Notes: generated from the letters alone by a model not told the origin. DNA of 43,578 bases from an uncultured Candidatus Poseidoniales archaeon (GCA_902520595.1 CABYOM010000007.1:1-43578), one strand, 5' to 3'; positions 34,968-43,340 are shown, numbered from the stretch's first letter. Program-made: numbers and translations.

Positions 34968-37631
34968 TCATAACCCCGGGAATGGTTCAATGCCAATTCT
35001 AATCCAATAATCTCTAAGATTTTCTCGGCGCTCTTCATCATTTAAAATTGCTCGAGGCAATACGACTGTTATGCCCAATAAGTCAACAGGCTCTTCACCA
35101 TCACGGAAAAGATCTGTTCTCGCACTTGTAGTTTGTCGACCTTGATGTCCACCGAAGGTGGAATTCTTGTCAAAAATATATGCTAATATTAGAGGGTTAG
35201 ATGGATCTCTAACTCTCCACATTTGATTGTATGAAAATCGTCCATCCATCCCTTGAAAGTCATTGGGGCTGCCATCTAGATCAACGATTGTATCGGTAGA
35301 ACCAGCAAACCATCCTAAACCATTCAGATTGACCTTTCTGCTTCTGCGAGGCAAAACTAACTCAATATTGTTCCCAAAATCTGCAAGTGGTTGCTTTATC
35401 TCACCATTTTGCAAACCAATTAAGCATAGATTCCAGGAGGATAATTCATTCTCCGTATGTTCAACCCGGTGTCCTATATGATCAATGATTTGTGTAATCG
35501 GCCACGGGTTTTGTTCGGGATATTCTAATTCTTGCAAGAAATTGATAACCTGATCTGAAGCAATATTTCTCCAGATGGAGTTCTTGTTATTTCTTCCAAC
35601 GCGCTCAGGTTGATCTAAGTCTGAAATCAGGTTAGAAAAAATACCAAGATTATGCCTCAAAAGATTTGGATTATCGAAGTGGAAACTTTCCGTATAGGGG
35701 GTTTTTTGCCCCCCTCCCATGGCACCTGAACGTAGGGTTCTGACATTTCTTCTAGCACCAGGCCTAGTGGGATCCATTCCTGATTGCTGGAGAACTCGAA
35801 CACCAAAATCAAGGGGCGTTATCTCATTTTGTTCTTCATATCGTTCTAAATCATCCCTTAGTTGCCTCTCTACTTCGACCATTCCCGAGAATCTTTCAGC
35901 AATTTCATGAGTGACATGTATTCGAACTAAATCTCGAAATCCTCGACGGTATCCAAACCATCTTGACATTTGCATCAAAGTATCGTGTGTAGTAGTTGGC
36001 CTTACAAAGAAGCTAACACACAGTCCTTCCAGCGTTAAACCTCTAGATAACCTATTTCCGCCGACAGCAATTGCTTTCAAACCACTATCAGAAAATCTAT
36101 CAAAATCTAAAGCATCTTCACTATCCATATTAATTTCTAAAACGTCAGGAGAATCCATGTGTAACTGCATTCGAATTTGATAAAGAACATCTACCCATTC
36201 TTCTCGGATTGAATGTGAAAATTCCTGAACAAACCGTTCTTCAAATTCTTCAACCATTAAGCGACCTCTCTCAGATCTAGGCATCAATAAATATCGACTA
36301 ATGTGTTGAATAATTGCAGTAATTCTACGAACAAGCGGAGTCATTGTATTAATTGTATGACGTGTATGAATCATCATCGTACTGTGTTGATTACTTTGCC
36401 CTCTCACGCCTCTAATCCCACAAATAATCAAATAATCATGAATAGCATTCAACATCGACTGTGGCACTGTTAAATTTGGGATTACAATGCGTTCGTCATC
36501 TGTCATGGCCCTCAAAATTTCAGCTTCATCATCTGGAACAATTCTAACATGAGGCCATTCAGCATCGGAACCATGTGGAAATATATCTTCCAAACCGAAG
36601 TGCTCCTCAGGTCTCGGGAGTGATGTAATGAAATCGCTCGGGTAAAGAGTCGGGCCATAACCGTCGTCCTCATTTGGATCGATAAATACATTAGCAAAAG
36701 GAGTCGCTGTGTATCCGACATAAGCTACTCTCGGGATCATATTAACGAGGGTTCTCAGCAAAATATTAATTTTACTTGGTCTTAGTTGTGGCTCTCCTCT
36801 GTAATCTATGTCTTCTCGATCCATCATGTTTACTGATGCATGATCTGCCTCATCATCGATTATCAGAACATTTAGTTTACCTAATGTTTCTTCATCAAAG
36901 GTTCGAAACCAATCAAGTACTCCTGCGCCTTGTGCATCATCTTCATCTAATGTACCAAGTGGGCTAGTGTTTTTCTTAATCACGCATAATGTAGGTACTT
37001 CAGGGTTTGGAGGCAGCGGATGATCGAGATCATGGAAATCATAACTGACTGCAGTCTCTTCCTTCCATTCTTTTGCAAAATCAGAACCAACAATATTCAT
37101 TCCATCTGGATCATCTACGCTACCAACGAGTTCCTTACTCAAGCGCAATTGAGTTTGGTCTCTCAAATCGTTATACAATCCTGTTAAGACAATGAAAAGA
37201 TTGTATCCGCAATCGGCAGCTTTAGCCATCACGGCAGTATAATTAGCGGTTTTACCAGATTGTACGTGTCCAATTACTAGACCATGTCGAGAAATATTTC
37301 CTTCTTCAGTCGGATCGAATAAATGATTCATGATTCTACTTGATGCTAAATCAATGGATTGAATGGTGCTTTTATCCCAGCCTTTCTTCTCAGAAAGTAG
37401 TTGTAAATGAGAAGGCCAATACTCATGACCAGATTTAGTGTAATACCAGTTTGTAGTCTCGCCTGGAATTGAATGTGGAGGAATTCCTTCTGCACCCAGT
37501 AACATTGATTCGATAAATTCCCAATCATCTCTTTGACCAAAGTTCAATTTAACAGATTCGATATCAAGGCCACTCTCAAGGAAAAGATTGGCTGCTTCTG
37601 GATAGATTTGATTGAAATCAGCCAGCATCAT
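34968..37631 (-). CDS. Z1-domain helicase-like ATPase
   Basis: Large 887-residue superfamily 2-like ATPase with the Z1 domain. Walker A is GHVQSGKTAN (121-130), Walker B is IIDDEADH with DDEAD at 259-263, motif III is YTATPFAN (308-314), and the Z1 hallmark GGNRLSRGLTLEGL with MQMSRWFGYRRG provides the later helicase motifs and arginine finger. Such proteins are predicted to translocate on or remodel DNA. The start follows the ATPase stop by one base (TGATATG), so they are co-translated; two consecutive ATGs exist. In known clusters Z1 acts with a MORC-like ATPase, a PD-(D/E)XK nuclease and a methylase, all present here. Confidence 0.92.
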   Translation of the reverse strand: MMLADFNQIYPEAANLFLESGLDIESVKLNFGQRDDWEFIESMLLGAEGIPPHSIPGETTNWYYTKSGHEYWPSHLQLLSEKKGWDKSTIQSIDLASSRIMNHLFDPTEEGNISRHGLVIGHVQSGKTANYTAVMAKAADCGYNLFIVLTGLYNDLRDQTQLRLSKELVGSVDDPDGMNIVGSDFAKEWKEETAVSYDFHDLDHPLPPNPEVPTLCVIKKNTSPLGTLDEDDAQGAGVLDWFRTFDEETLGKLNVLIIDDEADHASVNMMDREDIDYRGEPQLRPSKINILLRTLVNMIPRVAYVGYTATPFANVFIDPNEDDGYGPTLYPSDFITSLPRPEEHFGLEDIFPHGSDAEWPHVRIVPDDEAEILRAMTDDERIVIPNLTVPQSMLNAIHDYLIICGIRGVRGQSNQHSTMMIHTRHTINTMTPLVRRITAIIQHISRYLLMPRSERGRLMVEEFEERFVQEFSHSIREEWVDVLYQIRMQLHMDSPDVLEINMDSEDALDFDRFSDSGLKAIAVGGNRLSRGLTLEGLCVSFFVRPTTTHDTLMQMSRWFGYRRGFRDLVRIHVTHEIAERFSGMVEVERQLRDDLERYEEQNEITPLDFGVRVLQQSGMDPTRPGARRNVRTLRSGAMGGGQKTPYTESFHFDNPNLLRHNLGIFSNLISDLDQPERVGRNNKNSIWRNIASDQVINFLQELEYPEQNPWPITQIIDHIGHRVEHTENELSSWNLCLIGLQNGEIKQPLADFGNNIELVLPRRSRKVNLNGLGWFAGSTDTIVDLDGSPNDFQGMDGRFSYNQMWRVRDPSNPLILAYIFDKNSTFGGHQGRQTTSARTDLFRDGEEPVDLLGITVVLPRAILNDEERRENLRDYWIRIGIEPFPGL

Positions 37632-37632
37632 A

Positions 37633-39363
37633 TCACTCTTCTAATTGGTTCAAAGCAGTACGGAGATTGGCATAAAGGGGATCATGAATATTTAATCGAA
37701 TGATCAAATCAGTTCCTTCTTGAATTGTAGAAATCAAATCCCCATCAGTGGAATGACGGATGCTTACGCTGGTTGGTTGTTCAATGGTTTGTTCATCTTC
37801 ACCATTTCGCTCGTCAACCTCTTCCCCCCTAGGTTCGTCAATGTGGTCTGCAGTAATGTGATTTCGGTCTCCACAGATTTCACATGCTGGTCTTCTAGGG
37901 CATTCCCGTACCTCAGTATGAGTTACCGAATTACAAATTGGACATCGTGGTCTGGTTGGACATTGAGCTATTTTGTGTTCTTCAGATCCACAGTGTCCAC
38001 AAGCTGGCCATACGTCGCGCCTATTTCTCGTAGCCACTCTAGCTTGAAAATCCAAGATTGTGGGATCATCAGCATGGAATGTTTCACCAGGATCGGCAGC
38101 CCATGTTCGCAACTCTTCGATCAAACTGTAATCCATTCCAACGGTGCTTTTGGATGTGTTAAGGTCAAAATCACTTTTATCGCCGCCAATATCTTTTCCT
38201 GGAGGACAATGAATTTCAATTCTCATTTGATTATGTCTTTCATTTTTGGTCATCATTCCGAGCCAAGGATCTCTGTCGGGTGCAAATTGTACCAAGCGTT
38301 TGTTTCTGTAAATATAGGCTCCTTGTAAATCTACGACCCCAACTCCGCCTACGGTTCCATCATCTCCCATTTTCCCTTCTTTGGTTTTAGATAACTGTGT
38401 CTCTCTTCGACCAACGCCAGTGTAAACACTTCTATGAGGTAATACCCATGCCCTAACAATCATTTGTCTAGGATTCTCCTCGCCTTCGATGTTTGTATCA
38501 AAATGCTTTTCGATGAAATTTGTTCCTTCGCGAGTCCCGTCCATGTATTCTTCGTCCCTGTAAAACGGATCTAGCGGCGATAATTTGTTAAATTCTTCAC
38601 GACCATTGTAAAAAATATCAATCTGTTTATGGACGTATGAACCGTTTACGCGATATACATTCGTACCTTGTAAATAGTATTGAAACACGAGTCGCAAGTA
38701 ATTTTTTACACGCGTATCAATCGCATTTGTATATACGTCTCGCTCTCCATTTCCGATTTTAAGCTCAAGTTTATGCATTCCTTCAAGTAAAATTATAGTA
38801 CCTTTTTCCAATTCATTCAATAAACGTAGAGATTCAATATATGCAGGAGTATTAACCATCCACTCATCAAGATCCGATTCTCCGAATATTCTCTCAACTT
38901 GATGTCGTTTGACCAAACAAGATGATAACCTCCTCATCGCAATCTTAGGATTCTCTAGAGTTTTTGAGAAAATGGTTAATTCATAGGCTTGAGACAAGGA
39001 CGAATCTTTCAATCCAACACCATATGAGCCTAATTCTGTTTCGTCATAATCCCTATCGAAACCTCTACTCAAAATCGAACGAAGATTACTTTCCAGAATT
39101 CCATCACCATCATCCAAAACGATGCAATACAAATTGTCTTCACCGTCTAAGTATCTATGTTCTTTACGATCCTCACTCAAGTTTTGAGTGTCGATAATCA
39201 CTTCCACAAAATTAGCGTTTGCATCAATCGAATTATCGATTAAATCAGATATAACTTGTTCAAAAGTATAACTCGCTTTATGGAATCCTCTGTAAAGTTT
39301 GATTGGATTTTTGTCAGGCTCCTCCCCGAGAATTTCACTCTCTTGTTCATCGGCGGGCTGCAT
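37633..39363 (-). CDS. GHKL (MORC/MutL-like) ATPase with three C-terminal zinc knuckles
   Basis: The N-terminal GHKL fold shows the N-box DLIDNSIDAN (40-49), the ADP-binding LDDGDGI (83-89), and GSYGVGLKDSS (112-122), so ATP binding and likely clamp-type closure are intact. A transducer-like middle domain follows. Residues 455-507 hold three zinc knuckles in a row: CX2CX4HX4C, CX2CX4HX5C and CX2CX4HX4H. A ~70-residue acidic tail ends the protein. The ATG at 39363 is preferred to a GTG at 39396. It is the first gene of the minus-strand operon, close to repeat copy 2. It belongs with Z1 and the PD-(D/E)XK protein as the restriction arm. Confidence 0.9.
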   Translation of the reverse strand: MQPADEQESEILGEEPDKNPIKLYRGFHKASYTFEQVISDLIDNSIDANANFVEVIIDTQNLSEDRKEHRYLDGEDNLYCIVLDDGDGILESNLRSILSRGFDRDYDETELGSYGVGLKDSSLSQAYELTIFSKTLENPKIAMRRLSSCLVKRHQVERIFGESDLDEWMVNTPAYIESLRLLNELEKGTIILLEGMHKLELKIGNGERDVYTNAIDTRVKNYLRLVFQYYLQGTNVYRVNGSYVHKQIDIFYNGREEFNKLSPLDPFYRDEEYMDGTREGTNFIEKHFDTNIEGEENPRQMIVRAWVLPHRSVYTGVGRRETQLSKTKEGKMGDDGTVGGVGVVDLQGAYIYRNKRLVQFAPDRDPWLGMMTKNERHNQMRIEIHCPPGKDIGGDKSDFDLNTSKSTVGMDYSLIEELRTWAADPGETFHADDPTILDFQARVATRNRRDVWPACGHCGSEEHKIAQCPTRPRCPICNSVTHTEVRECPRRPACEICGDRNHITADHIDEPRGEEVDERNGEDEQTIEQPTSVSIRHSTDGDLISTIQEGTDLIIRLNIHDPLYANLRTALNQLEE

Positions 39364-39422
39364 AGGCTCAAATGCTTGAAGACAGTTTATGAACACAATG
39401 TAGTATCATAATGCACTGAACA

Positions 39423-39440
39423 GAACAGATACACACCGTG
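39423..39440 (+). repeat. Island repeat copy 2 (most diverged)
   Basis: Only the last ten bases, ACACACCGTG, match the core; the left half differs. It separates the ATPase gene from the Mrr-type gene, whose stop begins two bases later. Confidence 0.6.
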
Positions 39441-39441
39441 C

Positions 39442-40620
39442 CTAGTCACTTTCAAACCGAGATAACCATGCCTCGTCAATAGCATCATCAATCCAAAAAC
39501 TGCTTCTTTTGAATATGTCAATCAATTGTTTTCCATGTATCAATTTGACGGGATATTTCATTTCGTAAACTTCTTCTTGAGCCTGTTGAGAAAAATATGA
39601 TGTCGTTACGAAAATTCCATATTGCCCACGTTCTAGCCTTGCTACTAATCGTGAAACTAGTACTGGATTAATGTAATTATCAGAACGGTATCTCTTAACT
39701 TCTCCCTTCAGTTGTATTTCAAAAAGGAAAGGTTCGGAAATCAACATAGAGCCAATAAAATCAAATCCACCATCTTTACTGCTTCGAGTTTTTGTCAAAT
39801 CTCTGAATAATGACCCTCCAACATCAAGAAACAATTCTACAATTGCTTGTTCAAATTTGTAGGCATCCAGTGAGTTCAATTTTTCCAAAGCCTTGAGTTC
39901 AGGGCTTTTTGATTTAGGAAGCTGTTGTTCTTTATTTAATATCGAGGTATTCCAAGCCGTCAAGATCGTATTTTTGGTTTTGTTAACATAATTAACCCAG
40001 GCGGGAGGTGCGCCAATCAAGCGATCTGAAAGTTTGCTAAAATAACGCCATCTAATCAGCCAGTCTACTGAAATTGGATCTGCATCTAGGATTCTCAAGG
40101 TCGCCCTGTAATTCTTTACAGGCACTTCACCATCCATGAACCACTCAAGATCCAATTTCTCAAGATAACAAAGTCCATTGAATCTGTTTATGCCAGATTT
40201 GGTTTTCGTAAAGTGTAATATGAATGGAGGAGGTTCAGAAGATGAATGCAACCTCTTATCCAATTCTTCTAGAATTCGATTACCCTCATAATCTGACAAA
40301 CTCTTATTTTCATCTTTGACCGAATCTCCCCAATAATATATGACGCCGAGGTGATGGTTGACAATATCTTCCCATGGTTTTGGAGTATTGGTTGATCCTA
40401 AATGAGTGAATAATACGATTCCATCTTTCCAATCTCTACTTTCATTTAGAGTGTTTAGATGCCGTATTCCACCAGAATTTTGGATACCTGATTTTGGAAC
40501 ATTAATCCAGCTGTAAAACGTTTCATCAGGGTGGTCTTTTCTCCGTGTTTCCCTGTAATCTTTACCAATTTCAAAAAATTTCCCAGTGCCTCTGTTCGTA
40601 GGAGGGGTAGAGTTAGACAT
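39442..40620 (-). CDS. Mrr-type restriction endonuclease, possibly modification-dependent
   Basis: The C-terminal Mrr_cat-like nuclease (about 245-392) begins LNSLDAYKFEQAIVELF and carries the catalytic GGFDFIG (Asp287) and EIQLKG (Gln303-x-Lys305), then RLERGQYGIFVTTSYFSQQAQEE. The N-terminal ~190 residues (LFTHLGSTNTPKPWEDIV to TLRILDADPISVDWLIRWR) resemble the AspBHI-type domain that senses 5-methylcytosine in type IV enzymes; this link is tentative. It forms its own cassette between repeat copies 2 and 3. If it cuts methylated DNA, its specificity must avoid sites modified by the island's own C5 methyltransferase. Confidence 0.82.
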   Translation of the reverse strand: MSNSTPPTNRGTGKFFEIGKDYRETRRKDHPDETFYSWINVPKSGIQNSGGIRHLNTLNESRDWKDGIVLFTHLGSTNTPKPWEDIVNHHLGVIYYWGDSVKDENKSLSDYEGNRILEELDKRLHSSSEPPPFILHFTKTKSGINRFNGLCYLEKLDLEWFMDGEVPVKNYRATLRILDADPISVDWLIRWRYFSKLSDRLIGAPPAWVNYVNKTKNTILTAWNTSILNKEQQLPKSKSPELKALEKLNSLDAYKFEQAIVELFLDVGGSLFRDLTKTRSSKDGGFDFIGSMLISEPFLFEIQLKGEVKRYRSDNYINPVLVSRLVARLERGQYGIFVTTSYFSQQAQEEVYEMKYPVKLIHGKQLIDIFKRSSFWIDDAIDEAWLSRFESD

Positions 40621-40674
40621 GACTAACGCTATAGGTTCGGTTTAATCTGTTTTGTTAATGATGGTGTTGAAATA

Positions 40675-40692
40675 GATCTAGGACACACCGTG
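40675..40692 (+). repeat. Island repeat copy 3
   Basis: GATCTAGGACACACCGTG. It shares a further upstream stretch (GTTGAAATA, from 40666) with copy 5. It lies between the starts of the Mrr-type gene and the end of the DUF3820-like gene. Confidence 0.8.
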
Positions 40693-40701
40693 ACGACGAT
40701 T

Positions 40702-40965
40702 CTATTCTTCCATATTATTCTCTTTCATCCAGCGAATTTTTTCACAATCACACAACAGATGAACTCCAGAAATCCAATCGGGCCATTTTTCCTCTGCGAA
40801 ATTATGCATTTCGCAGTATAATTCAGGATGTTTGATGAAAACAAACATTCCTCGTTGGTGTGGTTCTAGGTAAGCACGGAATTTTAGTTTGGAGAACTCG
40901 GTGTAACTACTTCCTTTGTACTTACCAAATGGCATCAGAGTTTTGTCAGCACTTTCTTCTGCCAT
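40702..40965 (-). CDS. DUF3820-like small protein
   Basis: An 87-residue protein with LMPFGKYKG near residues 10-18, the hallmark of DUF3820, a small domain often near or fused to exonucleases. The rest has several Trp and a CDCEK motif and no recognised catalytic site. It is the only gene of the 339-bp cassette between repeat copies 3 and 4 and has the smallest spacing. Its function in the island is unknown; an accessory or anti-phage role is a guess from context. Confidence 0.65.
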   Translation of the reverse strand: MAEESADKTLMPFGKYKGSSYTEFSKLKFRAYLEPHQRGMFVFIKHPELYCEMHNFAEEKWPDWISGVHLLCDCEKIRWMKENNMEE

Positions 40966-41013
40966 GAGATGTGCACTAAACGTCGAGAATTAATCATTGT
41001 CTAGATTAAAATA

Positions 41014-41031
41014 GGTCTAGGACACACCGTG
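41014..41031 (+). repeat. Island repeat copy 4
   Basis: GGTCTAGGACACACCGTG, identical to copy 5 over all 18 bases. The preceding AAAATA also matches. It lies between two genes transcribed away from it. Confidence 0.85.
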
Positions 41032-41081
41032 AATTCTATCCTTATTTTGATAAACTCCGACATATACCGTTACTCGATAGC

Positions 41082-42185
41082 ATGTCCAGTAAGAATGCAA
41101 CATGGAAGAAATACATTTACCAAGCTGTAAATCAGAATCATCCTAAACCTACGGGTATTGAGGAGTTTTACGAACTCATACAGGCCAATGTGGAACTCGA
41201 TGAACATGATTTGACCCCTCCTATTCTCCGAGGAGAATATGTTTCAGGCGATCTTAATTGGAAACGGAATATTAGAAATGCACTTCAAGATGAGAAAGAT
41301 AAATTTCGTCTTGTCAATATCGAAAAGGGCACATGGGCTCTACCCAGAGAGCTATCAAAATATGAAGAGATTAATCCAGAACGGAGTTGGAACATTGTCA
41401 GTTCAAAGGCAAGGGAATATCTTGAACAAGGAACTGAATTTTCATCATGGATTCAATCTCAGAAATACAAAGTATCGGATATTACTGAAAAGTCAATCAT
41501 GATCGAAAGACTTGATTCAGACAAAGCACAAAAAATTACACCAGGTCAAATTGAGAAGGCAATTAGAAGATTAAATGCTGCAGGTGGAGCTACTGGTCGA
41601 AGAACATTGAATTACACTGTGGCCATTGAAACAGCACTTGTGGAACTACATCCTGAACTTACTTGGGCTAGAGAGGGCGATTTCATCCATTCAAAGAAGC
41701 GAGATTCCTCTGCATCTATTGGATTTGAGCTCGATTCTCAAACTAATCAGGTATTCCAAGACTTCCAACCTGAATCGATTGAAGACGCAAGGACATTTGT
41801 TGTTAGAACAATTGCAATCAGACAAGGACAACCCCAGTTTAGAGCTGAACTTCTAGAGGCATATTCGAGAAGATGTGCAATAACTGGGACGGATGCAATA
41901 CAAGCACTAGAAGCGGCTCACATACGTCCTTATGCAGGTCCAGAAACAAATCATATCCAAAATGGAATGATACTAAGATCGGATGTTCATTCATTGTTTG
42001 ATAGGGGCTTAGTAGGAGTAGAGCCTGAAGATTATTCAGTAGTGATGAGTGATGTTCTAGCAAATTCATCTTATTCAGACTATGATCAACTGAGAATACG
42101 TCTTCCTAGAGACCAAAATAAGCGACCAAGTTCAGAAGCGTTATGGGCTCATCTGGAAGAACATGATTTACTTGCTTTTAGATGA
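41082..42185 (+). CDS. HNH endonuclease
   Basis: A 367-residue protein whose C-terminal HNH domain (about 260-330) has CAITGTDAIQALEAAHIRPYAG with the first His at 280, HIQNGMILRSDVHSLFDRG with the Asn and later His, and the typical LFD end. This fits the restriction-associated HNH class (AHI-x-P...NG-x2-L-x3-H-x-LFD). The N-terminal 250 residues, with a Trp-rich winged-helix-like start and a central MIERLDSDKAQKI segment, probably recognise DNA. It has no adjacent methyltransferase in its cassette, so it may be modification-dependent or use the methyltransferase of cassette 1. AGA codons are frequent, unlike in the host. Confidence 0.88.
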   Translation: MSSKNATWKKYIYQAVNQNHPKPTGIEEFYELIQANVELDEHDLTPPILRGEYVSGDLNWKRNIRNALQDEKDKFRLVNIEKGTWALPRELSKYEEINPERSWNIVSSKAREYLEQGTEFSSWIQSQKYKVSDITEKSIMIERLDSDKAQKITPGQIEKAIRRLNAAGGATGRRTLNYTVAIETALVELHPELTWAREGDFIHSKKRDSSASIGFELDSQTNQVFQDFQPESIEDARTFVVRTIAIRQGQPQFRAELLEAYSRRCAITGTDAIQALEAAHIRPYAGPETNHIQNGMILRSDVHSLFDRGLVGVEPEDYSVVMSDVLANSSYSDYDQLRIRLPRDQNKRPSSEALWAHLEEHDLLAFR

Positions 42186-42219
42186 AGTCGATATAATCTT
42201 GAATAAATTGGTTGAAATA

Positions 42220-42237
42220 GGTCTAGGACACACCGTG
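42220..42237 (+). repeat. Island repeat copy 5 (right end, attR-like)
   Basis: GGTCTAGGACACACCGTG followed by CAGACTGT. Its right flank begins CAG as does that of copy 1, and from here the sequence returns to host-like genes. It is the expected right junction. Confidence 0.8.
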
Positions 42238-42271
42238 CAGACTGTCTCTCTGTTCGGTTTTCTTTTGGTAT

Positions 42272-43336
42272 TTACTTGCTGATAAAATCACTTAACATTC
42301 TATGAAAATGATGCACACCTTGTTCTTTGGTCGGCGAATATCTTCCTCGGTCATAGACACTTGATGCCATCCCTTTCTGCACTTCTTCAATCACCCACTG
42401 GTCTTGGTCTTCAACGGTATCGAGCTCTGAACCTGCACCCTGATTAGCTAATTCTGCATCGTTGACATAGCCGCGGTAGAGTACTCTGCACGTGTTGTGT
42501 GAGACTGGAACGACAATGTTGAGCGACAATCCCCACGGATAGAAATTGAACATCATGTTAGGGAAGAGCCACAGATAGTAGGCTGCAATATCTTGGCCTT
42601 CATCAGGATGACCTGCAGGCAATTCGAACTTGACATCACCCTTCATCGCTTTACCGATTTGCATGACACCGCCATCAAACGTCTCGGTGACGTAGCCTGA
42701 AGAATCGAGTGCTTGGTTGAGTTCAGGATGAACATAAGGGATGTGAAAACCTTCTAGAAAATTGTCAACATAGAGCAGCCAATTTGCATCGATGCTGTGG
42801 TCACGGTCTCGACGTGGATCGTGTGTGAACGATTCAGGATTGAGAAATCCGAGACGCTCTTCAAGCATATCCCAAGGCAAGTCCATTGCTTCACCCTGAG
42901 CAGTGAAGAACATCCCCATCCACTGCTTGAGTGGAAATTGTGGCAAGTCATCGCCCTCATCAGGGAAGTTGTAGACCTGTTCAAATTCAGCCATGTGTCG
43001 AAAGCTTCCATCGAGATTGAACGTTCGGCCATGATAACGGCACTGCAGTGATTTTCTGCTGCACGCCTCAAGTGCTAAGCGCATGCCTCGATGAGTACAG
43101 ACGTTTGACATACATCGTGTCTCATCGCTTTGAACCAAGACCATCGATTCGCCATTGATGGCTTCGATGTGTTCGAGTGGCTGAATGGTATGCACTTCTA
43201 ATTCAGAGCGATGTGCAGCAAATTGCCACCCAGAAAAGACGCTTCTCACACGATTAAATTGTTCTGGGTCGGTGTAGAACCGTGAAGGAAGCGTTTTCGC
43301 TTTTCGAATGTCTTCATCGATCAGCGACTCACTCAT
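42272..43336 (-). CDS. Rieske-type non-haem iron oxygenase, alpha subunit
   Basis: Ring-hydroxylating-type oxygenase or a related N-demethylase. The Rieske [2Fe-2S] site is complete: Cys80 and His82 (CTHRG), then Cys99 and His102 (CRYHG). The catalytic domain has the DNFLEGFHIPYVH motif with the facial His pair and a bridging Asp. It has 354 residues. The start at 43336 follows the cupin stop by four bases, with GAGG-like spacing. Members closest in pattern include choline or carnitine oxygenases, but substrate and reductase partner are not seen. It forms an operon with the upstream cupin. Confidence 0.9.
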   Translation of the reverse strand: MSESLIDEDIRKAKTLPSRFYTDPEQFNRVRSVFSGWQFAAHRSELEVHTIQPLEHIEAINGESMVLVQSDETRCMSNVCTHRGMRLALEACSRKSLQCRYHGRTFNLDGSFRHMAEFEQVYNFPDEGDDLPQFPLKQWMGMFFTAQGEAMDLPWDMLEERLGFLNPESFTHDPRRDRDHSIDANWLLYVDNFLEGFHIPYVHPELNQALDSSGYVTETFDGGVMQIGKAMKGDVKFELPAGHPDEGQDIAAYYLWLFPNMMFNFYPWGLSLNIVVPVSHNTCRVLYRGYVNDAELANQGAGSELDTVEDQDQWVIEEVQKGMASSVYDRGRYSPTKEQGVHHFHRMLSDFISK

Positions 43337-43340
43337 GACC

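Larger units (their letters stand above)
31931..42237 (+). mobile_element. Genomic island: repeat-delimited array of defence gene cassettes
   Basis: The segment is bounded left and right by near-identical 18-bp sequences in the same direction (17 of 18 positions match between 31931-31948 and 42220-42237) and contains three further copies. Inside are a serine recombinase and only defence-type or unknown genes; outside are housekeeping genes. Island genes are more A/T-rich and use AGA arginine codons heavily. The repeats divide it into cassettes of about 7.5 kb (31949-39440), 1.25 kb (39441-40692), 0.34 kb (40693-41031) and 1.2 kb (41032-42237), each ending with the repeat. Repeat polarity is constant while gene direction varies. 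Integration by the encoded recombinase is inferred, not shown. Confidence 0.75.

Noticed and set aside
31931-42237. Repeats as transcription terminators or operators
   Set aside because: Direction is constant whatever the gene direction, there is no T-run or stable stem, and one copy lies between divergent genes and others at gene ends.
31931-42237. Repeats as a CRISPR array
   Set aside because: Spacing is 0.3-7.5 kb and irregular, and the intervals are genes.
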